DNA of 64,000 nt, from NCBI RefSeq assembly GCF_029227915.1, contig NC_079886.1, forward strand, positions 20,128,501-20,192,500, in the 5' to 3' direction. A model generated the notes under the pieces. It did not search any database and was not told the origin of the DNA. It worked only from the letters and a program-made list of their open reading frames with translations. This DNA comes from Hydractinia symbiolongicarpus (taxonomy: Eukaryota > Cnidaria > Hydrozoa > Anthoathecata > Hydractiniidae). This document shows, in pieces, positions 49,733 to 59,513 of this stretch (positions are counted from its first letter, which is position 1; every line of letters begins with the position of its first letter). Made by a program: the position numbers and the translations under genes.

Positions 49733-52260
49733 TTACCTCAGCTCTTCTAAAAAGAAAACATATGACTCGTGACTGTTAATAAGGCGGTCATCACAGAAAA
49801 TTACTGCTCTATCGTTGCAATGTATCCACCTGTGAACCGTTTGGTCGAAGGCTATGGTTGTGTAGTGACCATTATTTAAGTTGCCGCAATGGTTGATAAT
49901 AGCCCTTAATTGAAATTTTTTTACGAAATTTCACTTCTCCATCTACGGTAAAAGTTATGGAAAGGGTACCAGGGTAAGCAGTAATACGAGAGGCAATTTT
50001 TGACACAAGGCCGTTGGCACTGGCAAAACGTTTTAGCTGTAAAATGAGATGGGAACCGCACGACACTACCTTTTTTCAACTAGAGCAGTTTGATGAGCGT
50101 TGCAAAAATGGCAGAAGTAGGCATTGGTGTCTGACAACTCCAAGCTTTCGAAGAAATTATCTAAGGAAGATTGTAACGTAGGGTGCAGAGAAAGTTGGAT
50201 GCATGGTGCTATAACTTCTGAGGAGCTGGCAATATGACATGAATTGCAAGTGGTTGATGTCTTGATGTCAATACTAAAAAGACTTCCAAAAAATGGGAGG
50301 GATCAACTGGACTTCTAGAACCAGCCAAACTTTGAAAAACACCTACAAATGCTTCGCCTAACTTTGAGGTTGTTTTGCTGAGAGAAATGGCTTCTTTAAC
50401 TTTTGGAAGGTTATAAAAACATTGTAAGATGGAGTTTGCACAACATGTGTTTCCCAAGTTTTTTAGACCGCTATTCCTAAAATCAGGGTTAGATGGCAAT
50501 GGGACTGTTGTTTTGGAAGACCTTGTAGCAAGTTTTTCAGGTTTTTTGATTTTACAAGATTTTGTGTGATTTGCGGAAGATTTCTCAGGGGTTTTTGATT
50601 TCTTACATTCCATATTTGTAACAGAAGAAACTTCAGGAATGATTGGGGCCTTTTCAGGCTCAACCCAAGTGGTAGAATTTCGAGACATCCAGATGTAAAA
50701 AGAAGCACTCATGGAGGTAAAAGTTAGGGATTTTAATAGGGAACGTAAAGGGTTGTTAGGGAAAACAAGGCGACGAAAACAGGTCCTTACTGATTCTGAG
50801 CAGAAACCCCTTGCACCCACCTCAATGGCAATGCACGATCCATCCATTGTTTCTCATAGCATAACAAAGTGAAGAATATTTGTTAAGCTTTCGTTTGTGC
50901 CAATATTCCGTGTTCTCTTCACATGGACAAGTTAGTTCTAACATATTAATAACACGTCTGGGCGTAGTTGTGTTATTGCAATGTATGGTGGAACAACTAA
51001 AACGGAATCTAAATCTGACAGTATTTTCCAATCGGAAGCAAGGTGAAGAAGGCCTGGACACTTTGTATGCCTCTTCTTAGATTGTGATTGACCGGCCAGA
51101 ATGAAATTAATTTTGTTGCAATTGGAAAGCTTAAGAGGTTCATATGATACCAAAAACTCTTTCAATGCCTTAACCCTATTCGGTCCAGTGGGGGGGGGGG
51201 GGGGGGGGGGGGGGGCTGATTCCGCCCCCCCCCCCCCCCCCTTGACGATTTTTTTTAATAACTCCTGATTGCTTTGTTATATGGCTATAATACTTACTGA
51301 GTTTCAACATTTATCTATTAGACACCTGCATGCTAATTTTTTAGGTCCCATACCTTTCAGGGGCTTTGATATTGGCCATTACTCGAAACTACCCCTAAAA
51401 ATCTCTATGAAATCCTTATAATGGGGAAAATATAATAACTCCTGTTAGGATTATCCTTAGAACTTGAAACTTGCAACATAACTGTGTATCATCAAGAAGA
51501 ATCATTTTGAATAATTTAAACACGTGACTAATCCGATTTCCCGATTTTGTCGGATTTTACCCGAAAATCGGAAAAAACGGATTTTCGGGCAATTTTTGGC
51601 AATTTTTTGTCCGATCCATGTAAAAACCGGAAAATATGTTAAATAACTTTTATTTAGCTTTCAGAAACTTCAAACAGAATGTAAAAATTCGCTCTAGAAC
51701 AAAAGTAATTATATTTTAAGCAGATAGTGGCATTTTTAACAATTTTCAAGCTTTTGATGACGTCACAGAAAATGTGCTGACGCAAGCAAATTTTTTTTGG
51801 CGCCATTTTGTTCCTTTTATGACGCACTATAAGTGTGCCAAGTTTCATTCAATTTGAACAACCCTATGAAAAGTTATTGAGGGGGGGGCGGAATCCCCCC
51901 CCCCCCCGGTCATAGTATGTTCGAAAACCCCCGGACCGAATAGGGTTAACCAAAACTATTAAAACCGAGTCATGACGGTATGTGTATCTACCCTGCGTAA
52001 GGGAGGTCCTACAGGCACCCAATATGTGAGAGACATTTGAGGATGGTTTCTTGCACAGAATGCAACTTTTGTCTTCTTTGTCTTCCCCATCTCACAAGAT
52101 TGGTTGGAGAGGGAAGGGTGTCGTAGGTTGCCCCTATACAAAAGGAAGTTAGGCATTGTGGCAGTGAAAGAATTGTTCTCCAAGATAAATCATTTTTTCA
52201 CATAAGAGCATCATTTCGTCCAATTGCCTTGCAAATGCAACTGTACGGAAAGCTTTTAAA
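49733..52260 (-). pseudogene. Zinc finger - RLE endonuclease - USP polyprotein relic (copy A)
   Basis: From the right: QLHLQGNWTK and TATMPNFLLYRGNLRHPSLS, a C-x2-C...H-x4-C region in shifted frame (near 52050), the MITE insertion, then LLHLASDWKILSDLDSVLVV, AITQLRPDVLLI and LELTCPCEENTEYW (PD...E of a restriction-like endonuclease), then NNGWIVHCH. The frame 50847-50209 is continuous from AIEVGARGFCSESV (endonuclease end) through a Lys/Ser linker into GLKNLGNTCCANSILQCF, the USP Cys box. The USP His box follows near 49860-49790: NNGHYTTIAFDQTVHRWIHC then NDRAVI. Ends EELR with TAA at 49733-49735. Two in-frame stops and several shifts make it dead, but the continuous endonuclease-USP frame supports a true fusion. 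Confidence 0.8.
51174..51945. mobile_element. piggyBac-type MITE with G/C tracts, nested in the LINE
   Basis: TTAA target duplications at 51170-51173 and 51946-51949 bound 772 bp whose ends are inverted repeats beginning CCCTATTCGGTCC, as in piggyBac elements (TTAA plus CCC). Just inside the left end lie 26 consecutive G then, after CTGATTCCG, 17 C. The right end has 8 G, CGGAATC and 13 C. No coding region. Excision would rejoin the LINE reading HDSVLIVLVKALKEF, so it inserted after the LINE. Confidence 0.85.
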
Positions 52261-52439
52261 AACATGTAAAAATAAATTTTTAGTAAAACTTTTTTTAAAA
52301 AAATTATACTCAACATTAAAATAGTGTTATCATGGCAACACTTCGACATAATTCCCCAAAAAAATTTTGTGAAAAAGAAAGTTAAATAAAAGTTAGGAAA
52401 AGTCACAAAACTTGAAGGTGTAAAAAGTTATTAAAAAAA

Positions 52440-53620
52440 GTTTAGGACGGGGGAAGGGGGGGGGGATGTTAAGAAAAAAAAGGAGGGTCCTCTACAAAAA
52501 ATAAAAAGCCACTAGAGAACTTCTGTATTCTTCCCTTTACAGGGATGATCGAAAAGCTAATGGATTTCCGCTGTACTGAAATTCACTCATGCTTGGGATC
52601 TGGTCCAGGCCCTTGAGTAAGCCTCCCCTGCCTCCTGCAAGGCTCCAGCCGCATTCACTGCAACCATCCGCCAAAACCAATAACTTTTGTTAAACGTTGA
52701 AAAAAGGACAGTCGACAACTGCAAATCGTATCGTTGTTCCTTTTACCTACTGACACAGAGACCAGGGCTAAGAAAGGTACACTTGGAAGCCAGCCCTTAG
52801 AAAGGTTGTGACAAAGAATGTAAAGCAGCAAACCTGGAAACAGAAAAGGTTTCTGACCTCAGACATGAACGCTTGAGAAATCGCATCATAATGCTTGGGG
52901 TGACTAGAAACTGCCCCTTAGAAAAGTAGACTTGAAACCCTGCGGCGGCAACCCAGAAAACCATTACATATCTTAAACAAGTAAATCACTTCTCCATCCA
53001 GTCAACTATTATGCTTTGAAATCTGCCGCTCCTGTCTTTGGAAGAAGTTTTCAATAGTCTCGACATTGCAATTGAAAACCCATCTTAACAAATGAAGAAC
53101 ACACGCTATTCGTCATCGCAGAAAGCACCTAACTTTCAAGGGAGAGACCACTCCCGCTTTGTAAAGGAAAACCATCACTCTCACGTGAACGATGCACGGT
53201 TATGACTTTTGCAGCATCTGTTAAGCGATTCAAAGCACCACCATTAGAATTTGTGTTCAAAGGGTCACTGCCAACACTCCAGGAAAAGTTTCAAATCAAT
53301 GGGCAGAGAAAGGTTCGTATCGTATTCCTTTAAGGAGAAGTTAATAAAATGAAAACAACCAGCAACTTCAAAGGAGTCGAGAAACAGATAACACCTTCTG
53401 GAAGCAGTTCGAAGAGAAAGACGTTCCGAAAACTTAGATTAAGGACTTGAAGATGAAGGCGTGGAACTGTATGAGGGTGATGGTGATGATATGGAAGAGT
53501 ATGAAGTAAATGGATCAGATGTATGTAGCGAAAACGACGAAACTGAGGAGCAATGTGATCTGCCACCACCAGACACGGAAGTACAAGAGCCTGAAGTCCC
53601 TGGAAACTAGTTTTATACGA
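52440..53620 (+). other. Less AT-rich stretch with an acidic ORF fragment
   Basis: No recognised gene. At about 53450-53610 one plus-strand frame is open and acidic (GVELYEGDGDDMEEYEVNGS then SENDETEEQC, ending VPGN and TAG); the sequence before it has stops. It may be an exon of a decayed element. The 52550-53300 part lacks long ORFs and has fewer T-runs than its surroundings. Confidence 0.25.
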
Positions 53621-53647
53621 TCGAGATTTGAAATTGTCAGAGAATTT

Positions 53648-53801
<154 letters not shown>

Positions 53802-53837
53802 TTTAAAGTGGCTAGCCTGAAAGTTTCCAGTTATTGT

Positions 53838-53996
53838 TTCATACTTAGTCCTGATACTCTCCCAGTCTTTTCCTTGTTGTTCATTTTCCACTTTGTAGGC
53901 TTTCACTGTCTCCAGCAGAATCTCCTTATCAGTCCATGTGAACGAGCCCTCAGACGCCATTTTGTTTACTTTCTTAACGCTCTTGCTCATCCACAT
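53838..53996 (-). other. Myb/SANT-like domain start
   Basis: Minus strand reads MASEGSFTWTDKEILLETVK then NEQQGKDWESIRTKYETI, with the W...W spacing of a Myb/SANT or MADF-like DNA-binding domain seen in transposon-associated proteins. The reading then runs into the ATA microsatellite. Probably the first exon of a transposon gene, cut by the repeat. Confidence 0.4.
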
Positions 53997-54369
53997 AATA
54001 TTTAGTCCAGTTATATGATTAACTGGACTGGCTGGGCGAGAACATCAAACCATTACCCCTATTTTTCATGTGAACATGCCGGTCGCTGGGCATTTCGAAA
54101 CAGTTATACTCCGGAACGAAGTCTATCCGCAACGTGTGAACATGGCCATAGTTACCACTAATACGCTCTGTGTCATCCCGCGATGTCTGTCGACCCATGT
54201 TGTCCGATATTTTGAACTGTGGAAAAAAGACAATATGGGCAGCCCTCCGACAATATGGGTAAACCGACAATTTAGTGCAGCACGGTTGTTGTGTGTGGAT
54301 CGTGGGTATTGTGGATATCTAGCTAGCTATATTTTCCTCAGTTTGTTTATATAAGTTTGTTATTTTACT

Positions 54370-54675
54370 TTGTTTTTTTATCCTTTTCAGGGATTATTTA
54401 GATTTGAGTTTTTAATGGAGAATCTTTTGCCTAAAAATGATCTGGGGGAACATAAAAAACAGTTCCAGGCCTGGTTGGAGGTGGAAGCGTGCAAAAAGAA
54501 TTCCACAATAATGTCCCAAGAGACCTATCACGACATTGTTTTATACTTGAAAAAACAATAGAGCGATGTATCAGAAAGTACTGTTAGGCGTATCAGACGA
54601 AACAAATATGTTTTGATGAGTTACCCTACACTTGGGTTGGTGGATATTTTATGTGTTCCTAGCACTACAGTTGAT
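54370..54675 (+). pseudogene. Retroelement integrase N-terminal-like fragment
   Basis: Plus strand reads MSQETYHDIVLYLKKQ, a TAG at 54559-54561, then DVSESTVRRIRRNKYVLM and a GT donor-like end at about 54676. E.Y..IV.YLK...-S...R....R....Y resembles the zinc-less N-terminal segment of integrase-derived (GIN/KRBA2-type) genes. Very short and broken. Confidence 0.3.
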
Positions 54676-55081
54676 GTAAGTCATTTTTTATTCTCCTTTA
54701 TAGTTTAATTATACTGTATTTTATTACACATTCATGTACCTAGGTATATATTATATATATACTTTTTTATACTTTTTATGGTGTTTGTAATTTTTTCATT
54801 TTCCATTGTGAGCAATGCTTAGCTATTTGTCATCTCTAAAGGCCAAAAATATGAACAACAAACTACAATAGCAGAAGAGTAAAGATACATGTTGGTTAAT
54901 ACTTATGGATTGTTTCTTTGGCAAGTTCAGTTTTGGCATGACCTCTCAATTATGTTTCAGTTACTGTGGTAAACTGAGATGGTTTTTTATCCTGTTATGT
55001 AATTTTTCTTTTTTTCTTGTTATTTCTGTATATATACCATAATTCTTAGATAATAAAATCAAGATTCATTGACTGACTTTC

Positions 55082-55150
55082 GATTCAGTCATCCAATTGG
55101 TAGGATGTCCTGTTAACAGGATAATGCAGGTTCGAATCTTGTCTGAATCA
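55082..55150 (+). tRNA. tRNA-like sequence, defective anticodon arm
   Basis: Acceptor arms GATTCAG and CTGAATC pair perfectly over 7 bp. D arm is ATCC-AATTGGTA-GGAT. T arm is GCAGG-TTCGAAT-CTTGT (two G-T pairs). Discriminator A. The anticodon arm TCCTG-TTAA-CAGGA has a 4-nt loop instead of 7, so the 69-nt sequence is about 3 nt short. GTT overlaps the loop, which would suggest Asn if bases were lost. Best read as a tRNA pseudogene or tRNA-derived element. It lies about 65 bp before the truncated 5' end of LINE copy B. Confidence 0.5.
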
Positions 55151-55196
55151 ATTCTGTTCTTTATAATGGCTATATACAGTAGATGTTTTTGTAGGT

Positions 55197-57341
55197 ATGT
55201 ATATATATATAATTGTTGATTTGACATACTGGCTAGATATAGCAAGTGCTTACCCTTCAATTCCTCATCGACTTATCTTTTTTGCCTTTAAGCGCTATGG
55301 TGTTCCTCCACAGTGGATATCTTTTATTAGAAATTATTACATTGGCATCTACAGCAAATCATTCTCTCCCCTTGCACCAAGTAATTGGCATAAACATTCG
55401 CGGGAAATTTTTGCAGGCTGTACACTATCCATTATCCTTTTTCTTGCAGGCATCAATATTATTCTTGAGTATACATTACTGGCTTCCGCTCCCAGGTTTA
55501 TCACATCAAGCAAAGTGTCACTCCCCTTGATTAGAGCCTTTATGGACGATATCAACCTGATGTCTTCATCAGTGTCTGGTACCCAAACGCTTTTGTCCAG
55601 GTGTACTGCAGCACTAAAATGGGCTGGCATGGATTTTCGTGCCAACAAATCACGCAGCATCGTGATCATAAAAGGTAAGTCCCTCAATTCAACTCCTTTT
55701 GCTCTCCAAAAGCCTGCTGACCCCACAGACTTCTCTTCCTACATTCCTTCTATCCATTCCATGCCTGTGCAATTTCTAGGCCGTATTATGGATGGTTCTA
55801 TCTCCGATAGGAAGGCTATTGACGAACTTGATGAGAAGTTATCTGCAGGGGTCTCGATTATTGACAAGTCGTTTTATAAAGGCCCTCAGAAGCTGTGGAT
55901 TTTACAACATCTATTAATCCCGCGCATTCAGTGGCCACTGCTGATATACGAAGTCTCAATGTCTTGTGTCAGCACCCTTGAACGGAAGGTGTCAGTATTT
56001 ATAAGGAAATGGCTCAATCTTCACCATTCTACCACTAATTTATGTCTTTATGCTTCCAGCTCACCTTGCTCTCTACCGATAAAAAGCCTAACTTCCATAC
56101 TCAAGTCCGCTAAGATCAGTGGACACTTGCTGCTAAGGGATTCTAAAGATCCATTGGTTTCGGCAGCTGTACCAACATTAAAGGCCGGTAGATGGAGTGT
56201 GTCCAATTCAGTCAGAATTGCCGAAGCAGAATTAAAGATTAAAGAAATTATGCGTTCACCCCATTTCGGTAAGGGCGGTTTAGGTCTCTGTCCTAAACCT
56301 AAGGGAACTTCTCTTAGACAGTCTCATTCTTACAGGAAATTAGTATCGGTGACTGCAAAAGAAATTGATGGTGAAAAGGATATAAGCAGAGCTTTGCAAC
56401 TACAGGTACAAGGAAGTTGGACCAGATGGGACAACTACATTAAGAACGACCTCTCCTGGAAGTCCTTGCTTGCCATGCCACCAAACCTGTTGTCGTTCTG
56501 TTTAAGCTCCACCTATGATATTCTTCCTTCTCCGAGTAATTTAAGGCGTTGGCGTATATGTACCGAATCCTTCTGTTTCTTGTGTGGAAAACAAGTCTGC
56601 ACTACAGCTCACATTTTAGGGGCCTGCAAAACGGCTTTAACACAGGGTAGATTTACGTTTCGTCACGACTCTGTCTTGCGCGAACTTTCACAGTTGATCA
56701 CCACGTTTTCCAAATCTATTTCCTCTCCTGTAAAGCACCTAAATAATGTAAAATTTGTTAAAGCAGGTAGTCACTCATCTAGCAAAAAATCAAAACCGGT
56801 AGGCCTTTTGCATCTTGCCACTGACTGGTTATTTCTTTCAGATTTAAATGGTGAACTTATTTTTCCTGGTCATATTGCCATAACATCGCTTAGACCAGAT
56901 CTTGTCCTGTATTCCAACAACAGCAAACCTGTTATTTTAATTGAACTTACATGCCCTTGTGAGGAAAACATGGAAACCTGGCATTCCAAAAAGCTCTCTA
57001 AATACATCCCTTTGATAAATATCATCGAGCATAATGGATGGCACGTAAATCTGTTCGCGATCGAAGTGGGTGCACGCGGATATTGCTCTCGGTCAGTTGC
57101 AATTTGTTTAAAAAGATTGGGTTTCCCAAACAAAGAAGCTTTCCAAGCCGTCCGGAAATTAGGCGACATTTGTATGAAAGCATCCTTCTGCATTTGGCTA
57201 GCCAGGAACTCAATTACGTGGAACCAAGGCAGCTGCAATCTTGTACCAGGCTCAACATCTGTGCCTACCCCTCTATTGCCAAAGGTTACAAGCCCGCAGC
57301 AACAAACAACAGCATCAACAACGCAGGCCAACTGTGGATAA
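55197..57341 (+). CDS. RT - zinc finger - RLE endonuclease ORF of LINE copy B (5' partial)
   Basis: A 714-codon open frame. The LINE begins at about 55212, so the N-terminal part (fingers motifs) is missing and the first ATG at 55197 belongs to flanking TA-rich DNA. LDIASAYPSIPHRLIFFAFK holds RT motif A, FAGCTLSIILFLAG motif B, AFMDDINLMS motif C (FMDD). After the thumb region, CFLCGKQVCTTAHILGAC is a C-x2-C-x8-H-x4-C knuckle, then LRPDLVLY, ILIELTCPCEENMETW and SKKLSKY supply PD, E and K of a restriction-like endonuclease, followed by AIEVGARGYCSRSV. This order is that of R2/NeSL-type non-LTR elements. The frame ends in a Thr/Gln-rich linker at TAA 57339-57341, where a shift separates it from the USP part. 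Confidence 0.85.
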   Translation: MYIYIIVDLTYWLDIASAYPSIPHRLIFFAFKRYGVPPQWISFIRNYYIGIYSKSFSPLAPSNWHKHSREIFAGCTLSIILFLAGINIILEYTLLASAPRFITSSKVSLPLIRAFMDDINLMSSSVSGTQTLLSRCTAALKWAGMDFRANKSRSIVIIKGKSLNSTPFALQKPADPTDFSSYIPSIHSMPVQFLGRIMDGSISDRKAIDELDEKLSAGVSIIDKSFYKGPQKLWILQHLLIPRIQWPLLIYEVSMSCVSTLERKVSVFIRKWLNLHHSTTNLCLYASSSPCSLPIKSLTSILKSAKISGHLLLRDSKDPLVSAAVPTLKAGRWSVSNSVRIAEAELKIKEIMRSPHFGKGGLGLCPKPKGTSLRQSHSYRKLVSVTAKEIDGEKDISRALQLQVQGSWTRWDNYIKNDLSWKSLLAMPPNLLSFCLSSTYDILPSPSNLRRWRICTESFCFLCGKQVCTTAHILGACKTALTQGRFTFRHDSVLRELSQLITTFSKSISSPVKHLNNVKFVKAGSHSSSKKSKPVGLLHLATDWLFLSDLNGELIFPGHIAITSLRPDLVLYSNNSKPVILIELTCPCEENMETWHSKKLSKYIPLINIIEHNGWHVNLFAIEVGARGYCSRSVAICLKRLGFPNKEAFQAVRKLGDICMKASFCIWLARNSITWNQGSCNLVPGSTSVPTPLLPKVTSPQQQTTASTTQANCG

Positions 57342-57344
57342 AAG

Positions 57345-58274
57345 TCACTCACACCCGGACCCAGAACCGCCTACCAACAGCACTCCAGCAAAACCAACTC
57401 ATGCTGGTCTGATTAATAAAGGGAATACATGCTATGCTAATTCTATCCTGCAAGCATTATCTGTAACTCCTGCACTTTGGTCACAAAGTGCATCGGAGTC
57501 CTCTTTTGTTTCCCCCCTGGCCAAGTCCGTCTTGCTGACTATGTCTCTGTTGTCTAAATCCACCTCAGTTGTAGACCCTTCCGCCTTTCTCCGAGCGTTA
57601 CAACGTAAGATGTCCCATGCTAGGAACAACCCATTTAATATTAACACACAGCAGGATGTTCCTGAGATTCTACCTCATGTATTAAACGAGTTGACAGGGC
57701 CATCAGTTATCGTAACAATATTATTACCAACAAAGTAACTACAACAATATCTTGTAATTCATGCCTCTTGTCTTCCAGTAGGGAGGAAAGTATGTCCATT
57801 CTGCCACTCCCTGTTTCAAACAACATAACAGGCTCCATTAAAGCTTTTTTGCAACCAGAATATATGTCTGGAAATGACAGATGGATGTGCCCACAGTGCT
57901 CTTCCCTTCAAGACAGTACCCGGGAAACTGTCTTCACCCAGTGTGGAGATATACTGATCATCCAACTGAAAAGGTTTAACTGTATCCAAGGAAGATCTGT
58001 GAAAAATAATAAATTTGTTTCTTGCCTCGCCCAAGGTCACGACACCCTAAAAGTTTATTCCCATCCTGCGGAAGATATATCATTCACAAACCAATATAAA
58101 TTAACCGCCACTATTAATCATTCAGGCACACTGGCGGCTGGTCACTACTGGGCTTTCATAAGCGATCAGGGTGTTAATACATGGTTAAAATGTGATGATA
58201 GGGCAGTGATTAGTGTCAAGCCATCTGATCTAGATAACTCCACAGTGTATGTGTTATTTTTTGTCAAAATTTAA
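57345..58274 (+). pseudogene. Ubiquitin-specific protease (C19) domain of LINE copy B
   Basis: Frame one (to 57738) reads HAGLINKGNTCYANSILQAL, the USP Cys box, with the catalytic Cys codon at 57430-57432, then DPSAFLRALQRK and QQDVPEILPHVLNEL. After a shift near 57705 the second frame reads ISCNSCLL and WMCPQCSSL (zinc ribbon Cys pairs), GDILIIQLKRFN, and the His box TLAAGHYWAFISDQGVNTWL with His codon 58143-58145, then CDDRAV (third triad position) and TVYVLFFVKI before TAA. All USP boxes are present in order at near-minimal length. Two frame breaks (near 57300 and 57705) disable it here. A deubiquitinating role for the LINE protein is inference. Confidence 0.85.
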
Positions 58275-58439
58275 ATAGTGTGAATTCGCACTAAAACGGG
58301 AGTACATATCAAAAGGGGGAGGGATCTCTTTTTTCTAGCGGTTTGAAATTACCCCTGCTGTGTGTTTTACATACAGTTTACCGTTATTCACGAGTTCGCT
58401 CACTCGCCGCTTTCCTAGAAAGCAATTATAAGAAGCTTA

Positions 58440-58560
58440 GCAAGGGGGCTTGGCAATTGCCTTGTCTTTGGGTGTAACGACCCCACTTATAACCCCAGTT
58501 CTGTAGGGAGGCTAAGTTGGCTCACTTAGTCTACAGGGTTATCGATCCTGCTATACCTGA
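58440..58560 (+). other. 3' UTR motif and inverted repeats of copy B
   Basis: GCAAGGGGGCTTG then CTTGTCTTTGGGTGTAACGA and CCCCACTTATAAC is the reverse complement of the copy A motif. It is followed by nested inverted repeats: CTGTAG...CTACAG enclosing CTAAGT-TGGCTC-ACTTAG (58503-58540). Candidate RT recognition structure. Confidence 0.6.
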
Positions 58561-58758
58561 TGTTACGAAGAAGCTATATAAGGGGTTTTCATTTCTATCT
58601 TTCTTGTTTCCGTGACTTTACATCCACGTTCATTACGCCACTGTCTTCAGGCTGGTCCTGACTTACGGCTGGTCCGAAGCAAATGGCTGGTCCAAAGCGA
58701 CAACTACCCGTGTAAGGCTGAGTGTTGGGATCCCGTAACACATGTGGAAAGCTACTGC

Positions 58759-58897
58759 CAGGTTCACAAGTCCTGGCGCTCGGGTGGTTGTCTACTCATA
58801 TTTATAGTTTTATATTTATTTATTTTTATAGTAAATTCTTTGTTGTATTGTTGTCGTTATGTCTGTCTTCTGTTTTCATGTTGTCAGTTTTTGTGTA
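58759..58897 (+). repeat. Duplicated segment B, left copy
   Basis: Starts CAGGTTCACAAGTCCTGGCG and ends TTGTCAGTTTTTGTGTA. Near-identical to 63858-64000 in the same orientation, with a 4-bp indel in the TTTA run. Confidence 0.9.
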
Positions 58898-59070
58898 CCG
58901 ACCGTTAGTTGTACGTATTGTATTGTGTAGGGAGGGTTGTTTGGTTCAATTACCTTGAATCTACTGGCCAAAACTATTGGAATTTAGCTGTCCTTCCCCC
59001 CTACCCCCATACACAATGTTGATTTGTGTTAAATTTTGAGCATTCAAGGAACAGCCAAAGTCAACACTGT

Positions 59071-59138
59071 TTAAGGGGGAGGGGGCAGGTTTCTTCAGTC
59101 CAACAAGAAGGAATTCCATTATATATTGGCCAGGATTG
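59071..59138 (+). repeat. Duplicated segment A, left copy
   Basis: TTAAGGGGGAGGGGGCAGGT to ATATATTGGCCAGGATTG, near-identical to 63788-63857 in the same orientation. The two A copies flank the Rep-hairpin-Tigger-Tc1 block. Confidence 0.9.
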
Positions 59139-59513
59139 TCTGAGAGAAATATAAATTATATACAGTTCAGTAGGGGGTGTACATTTTCAAAATAAGACAT
59201 CTACCAAGCACAGAGCTACCACAGCACATCAGCCAGCCTTGTTAGCCACCATTTTTTGATCTGAAACATGTGCAGCCTCTTTTTCGAAATCGCAGCCTCA
59301 TTTCAATGTCAAAATGTAAACAAACCAAAAAAACAGGCTGGCAAGTGCTGTGATAGCCAAATAACAGCCGTAACAAACTTATTTGACATGTGATAGGGGT
59401 GGGGGGTTGTGATACACAAGGAATCTCTATCCACAAACACAAATATAGGCTTTTCTTTGACATATACTATATATAAAATGTCTATATAGATAAAACAACA
59501 AATAAACAAGAAG
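59139..59513 (+). promoter_or_regulatory. Upstream region of the Rep gene with TATA-like box
   Basis: No ORF of note. TACTATATATAAAATG at 59465-59480 lies 34-49 bp before the Rep ATG, and CTATATAGATAAAAC follows. A plausible promoter, though TATA-like words are frequent in this DNA. Confidence 0.35.

Larger units (their letters stand above)
49257..52260 (-). mobile_element. USP-encoding RLE-type LINE, copy A (minus)
   Basis: 5'-truncated non-LTR element read right to left. Its coding relic spans 52260-49733 and its 3' UTR 49732-49257, where it meets repeat Y. A 772-bp MITE (51174-51945) is inserted in it. The coding order matches copy B at 55212-58560: zinc-finger region, endonuclease, USP. 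The 3' UTR carries three copies of a motif found once after copy B. Confidence 0.75.
55212..58560 (+). mobile_element. USP-encoding RLE-type LINE, copy B (plus)
   Basis: 5'-truncated non-LTR retrotransposon: RT-endonuclease ORF, USP domain in shifted frames to 58274, then a 3' UTR containing the shared motif at 58440-58495 and further inverted repeats. The 3' terminus is not certain; the end given follows the last structured sequence. Better preserved than copy A. Confidence 0.75.

Noticed and set aside
54019-54354. Overlapping ORFs on both strands near 54.0-54.35 kb
   Set aside because: No domain, no splice context, and no agreement with neighbouring relics; left as noncoding repeat-like sequence.
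55082-55150. Functional tRNA gene
   Set aside because: The anticodon loop is only 4 nt and the arm is about 3 nt short, so a normal anticodon cannot be presented.
55349-55726. Minus-strand ORF within the RT
   Set aside because: Antisense shadow of the RT frame containing motifs A to C.
57241-57345. Programmed frameshift between endonuclease and USP in LINE copy B
   Set aside because: Copy A has the two parts in one frame, and copy B has another shift inside the USP, so ordinary decay is simpler.
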